Under the pieces are notes generated by a model. That model was given only the letters and a program-made list of their open reading frames with translations. It ran no database searches and was not told the DNA's origin. 64,000 nucleotides of DNA from Shewanella psychromarinicola (GTDB lineage: Bacteria; Pseudomonadota; Gammaproteobacteria; Enterobacterales; Shewanellaceae), in assembly GCF_003855155.1 (NCBI RefSeq), contig NZ_CP034073.1, positions 2,852,001-2,916,000 of the forward strand. Reading direction: 5' to 3'. The translations under genes and the position numbers were made by a program. Positions within the stretch are counted from its first letter, which is position 1, and each line of letters opens with the position of its first letter. Shown here piece after piece: positions 62,523 to 64,000 of this stretch.

Positions 62523-64000
62523 ATGAATAAAACATTGTTGGCGTTAACGGTGTCCTTACTATTGGCCACTCAAGGTTGTTCAGAAGGCTCGACGGTTTCT
62601 TCTACGTCTGAAAAGACCTCAAAGTCTAGCGCCGCCGTTATGCCTCAATCTGCTTCAGAGCAGTATTTAGCGATGGTTGATGATTTTTTTAATGCTCAGT
62701 TAAAGCTTGAACCCATTTATGCCACCTTTGTTGGGGTTAACGATTATAATGACCAATTTGGTGGTGCATTAACTGAAGAGTACTTAGCGGCCCGTCATGA
62801 CTTGAATAGTCATTACTTTAGCCAAGCTAAAACCATTGATGTTGAGAAGCTTCCTGCTTCACTTAAATTGAGTTACGACATGTTCATTTATGATCGTAAC
62901 ATGGCGCTTATAGGCGAAACCTATCCAGAGTATTTCTTACCTATTAATCAGTTTTCTAGCACAGTATTTACCATGGTGCAGCTGGGAAGCGGTGAGAGTG
63001 CTCAACCATTTAAGACTGTTAAAGATTACCAGAATTGGTTATTACGATTACGGGGTTTTATTAACTGGACTAAGCTTGCACAGCAGCGGATGGATGAAGG
63101 TATTGCCAGTAAAGTGGTATTACCTCGAGTGCTTGTCGAACGCATTATTCCTCAGTTAGATGCCCAACTTGTTGCAGATGCAGAAAGTAGCTTTTTTTAT
63201 TCGCCAATAACCTTGCTACCTGACGATTTTACAAACGCACAAAAATCAGCATTAACTATCGAATATACACAACTTATCAATACTGAGTTATTACCTGCAT
63301 TGACTCAGTTACGTGACTATGTGAAGAATGTCTATTTGCCGAACTCTCGTGCTTCAGATGGTTGGTGGGGATTGCCAAATGGTAAAGACTGGTATCAACA
63401 TTTAGCCAATAGCCACACCACAACAACCCTATCCGTGGATGAGATCCACCAAATTGGTTTGTCTGAAGTGGCTCGTATTTTAACTGAAATGGACACGGTA
63501 AGAGAGCAAGTTGGTTTTAAAGGCGATTTAAGCGCTTTTTTTGCTTCTTTATCGTCAGAATCAAAGTATTTTTTTAGTGACAAACAAGATCTTATTGATG
63601 GTTATATGACGATTAAAGATCATATTAATCAGGTTTTACCAGAGTATTTCAATGTGATGCCCAAAGCGGATTATATTGTAAAACCTGTGGAAAGTTTCCG
63701 CGAAAAATCTGCCGCTGGTGCATCGTATGAATCACCTGCAGTGGATGGTTCTCGCCCGGGTACTTTTTATATCAATACCTACAACTTAAAAGCACAACCT
63801 AAATGGGGTATGACAACCCTTTCTTTGCATGAAGCAGCACCTGGTCATCATTTTCAGATTTCGATTAAGCAAGAGTTAACTGACGTTCCACAATTTCAAC
63901 GTTTCCAGGGTTATACCGCATTTGAAGAAGGCTGGGCACTGTATGCAGAATACTTAGGTGTTGAGATGGGCGTATTTAGCGATCCATATCAGTACTTTGG
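62523..64000 (+). CDS. DUF885 metallopeptidase lipoprotein (cut by window end)
   Basis: The frame is open to the window edge (about 492 codons). It begins MNKTLLALTVSLLLATQGCS, a lipoprotein signal with LATQGC lipobox. The DUF885 body carries the metallopeptidase-like motif LHEAAPGHHFQ (first His near residue 436) followed by a downstream Glu (EEGWALYAEYLG), fitting a zinc site with HExxxH-type geometry. Family members are thought to be periplasmic or surface peptidases. The C-terminus lies beyond the window. Confidence 0.9.
   Translation, partial: MNKTLLALTVSLLLATQGCSEGSTVSSTSEKTSKSSAAVMPQSASEQYLAMVDDFFNAQLKLEPIYATFVGVNDYNDQFGGALTEEYLAARHDLNSHYFSQAKTIDVEKLPASLKLSYDMFIYDRNMALIGETYPEYFLPINQFSSTVFTMVQLGSGESAQPFKTVKDYQNWLLRLRGFINWTKLAQQRMDEGIASKVVLPRVLVERIIPQLDAQLVADAESSFFYSPITLLPDDFTNAQKSALTIEYTQLINTELLPALTQLRDYVKNVYLPNSRASDGWWGLPNGKDWYQHLANSHTTTTLSVDEIHQIGLSEVARILTEMDTVREQVGFKGDLSAFFASLSSESKYFFSDKQDLIDGYMTIKDHINQVLPEYFNVMPKADYIVKPVESFREKSAAGASYESPAVDGSRPGTFYINTYNLKAQPKWGMTTLSLHEAAPGHHFQISIKQELTDVPQFQRFQGYTAFEEGWALYAEYLGVEMGVFSDPYQYF

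Overview
This window comes from a moderately AT-rich gammaproteobacterium, almost certainly a Shewanella. The clearest sign is the minus-strand metal-reduction locus at 35791-43400: decaheme lipoproteins OmcA and MtrC, periplasmic decaheme MtrA and the 695-residue barrel MtrB. It sits beside a CdaR-type regulator, a GntP-family permease, glycerate kinase and a PanP-type decarboxylase. The uvrY-uvrC-pgsA-tRNA(Gly-Cys-Leu) block and the DUF3450/TtpC-type TonB operon agree with this assignment.

Layout. 1-9.7 kb is an accessory zone: the start of a glutamate decarboxylase gene, a graveyard of toxin-type genes (hipA fragment, yefM fragment, broken yoeB, and a fic gene split by two insertion sequences), decayed IS fragments, and one apparently intact cargo gene, an alternative oxidase. 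9.7-13.6 kb holds a large U32 peptidase-family gene and an lrgAB/cidAB-type pair. 14.3-17.1 kb is a yjbQ-family gene split by a complete IS66 element. 17.4-21.2 kb is the conserved uvrY-uvrC-pgsA-tRNA block. After an IS1595-family element comes a two-component system (22.97-25.1 kb) and a PEBP-macA-macB operon (25.2-29.3 kb). Both are preceded by the same palindrome, which matches the CusR/HprR recognition motif. 29.6-35.4 kb is panP, glycerate kinase, permease and cdaR. 35.8-43.4 kb is mtrB-mtrA-mtrC and omcA. A 4.5S RNA gene follows, then a minus-strand run dinG-tauE-priC-DUF2057-deacetylase. dinG and polB diverge from a consensus LexA box. 53-62 kb holds a TonB-dependent receptor, a methyltransferase and a six-gene TonB energising operon. 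The window ends inside a DUF885 lipoprotein peptidase gene.

Systems. MtrCAB and OmcA form the extracellular electron-transfer conduit from periplasm to outer surface. The TonB operon can energise the receptor upstream of it. DinG, PolB and PriC are replication and repair functions, and the dinG/polB start region carries an SOS operator. The least familiar unit is the CusR-box-controlled system that pairs a YbhB/YbcL-type protein with a MacAB-type exporter.

Limits. Family calls come from motif reading only; no database search was run. Insertion-sequence ends and target duplications were read directly and are exact where stated.
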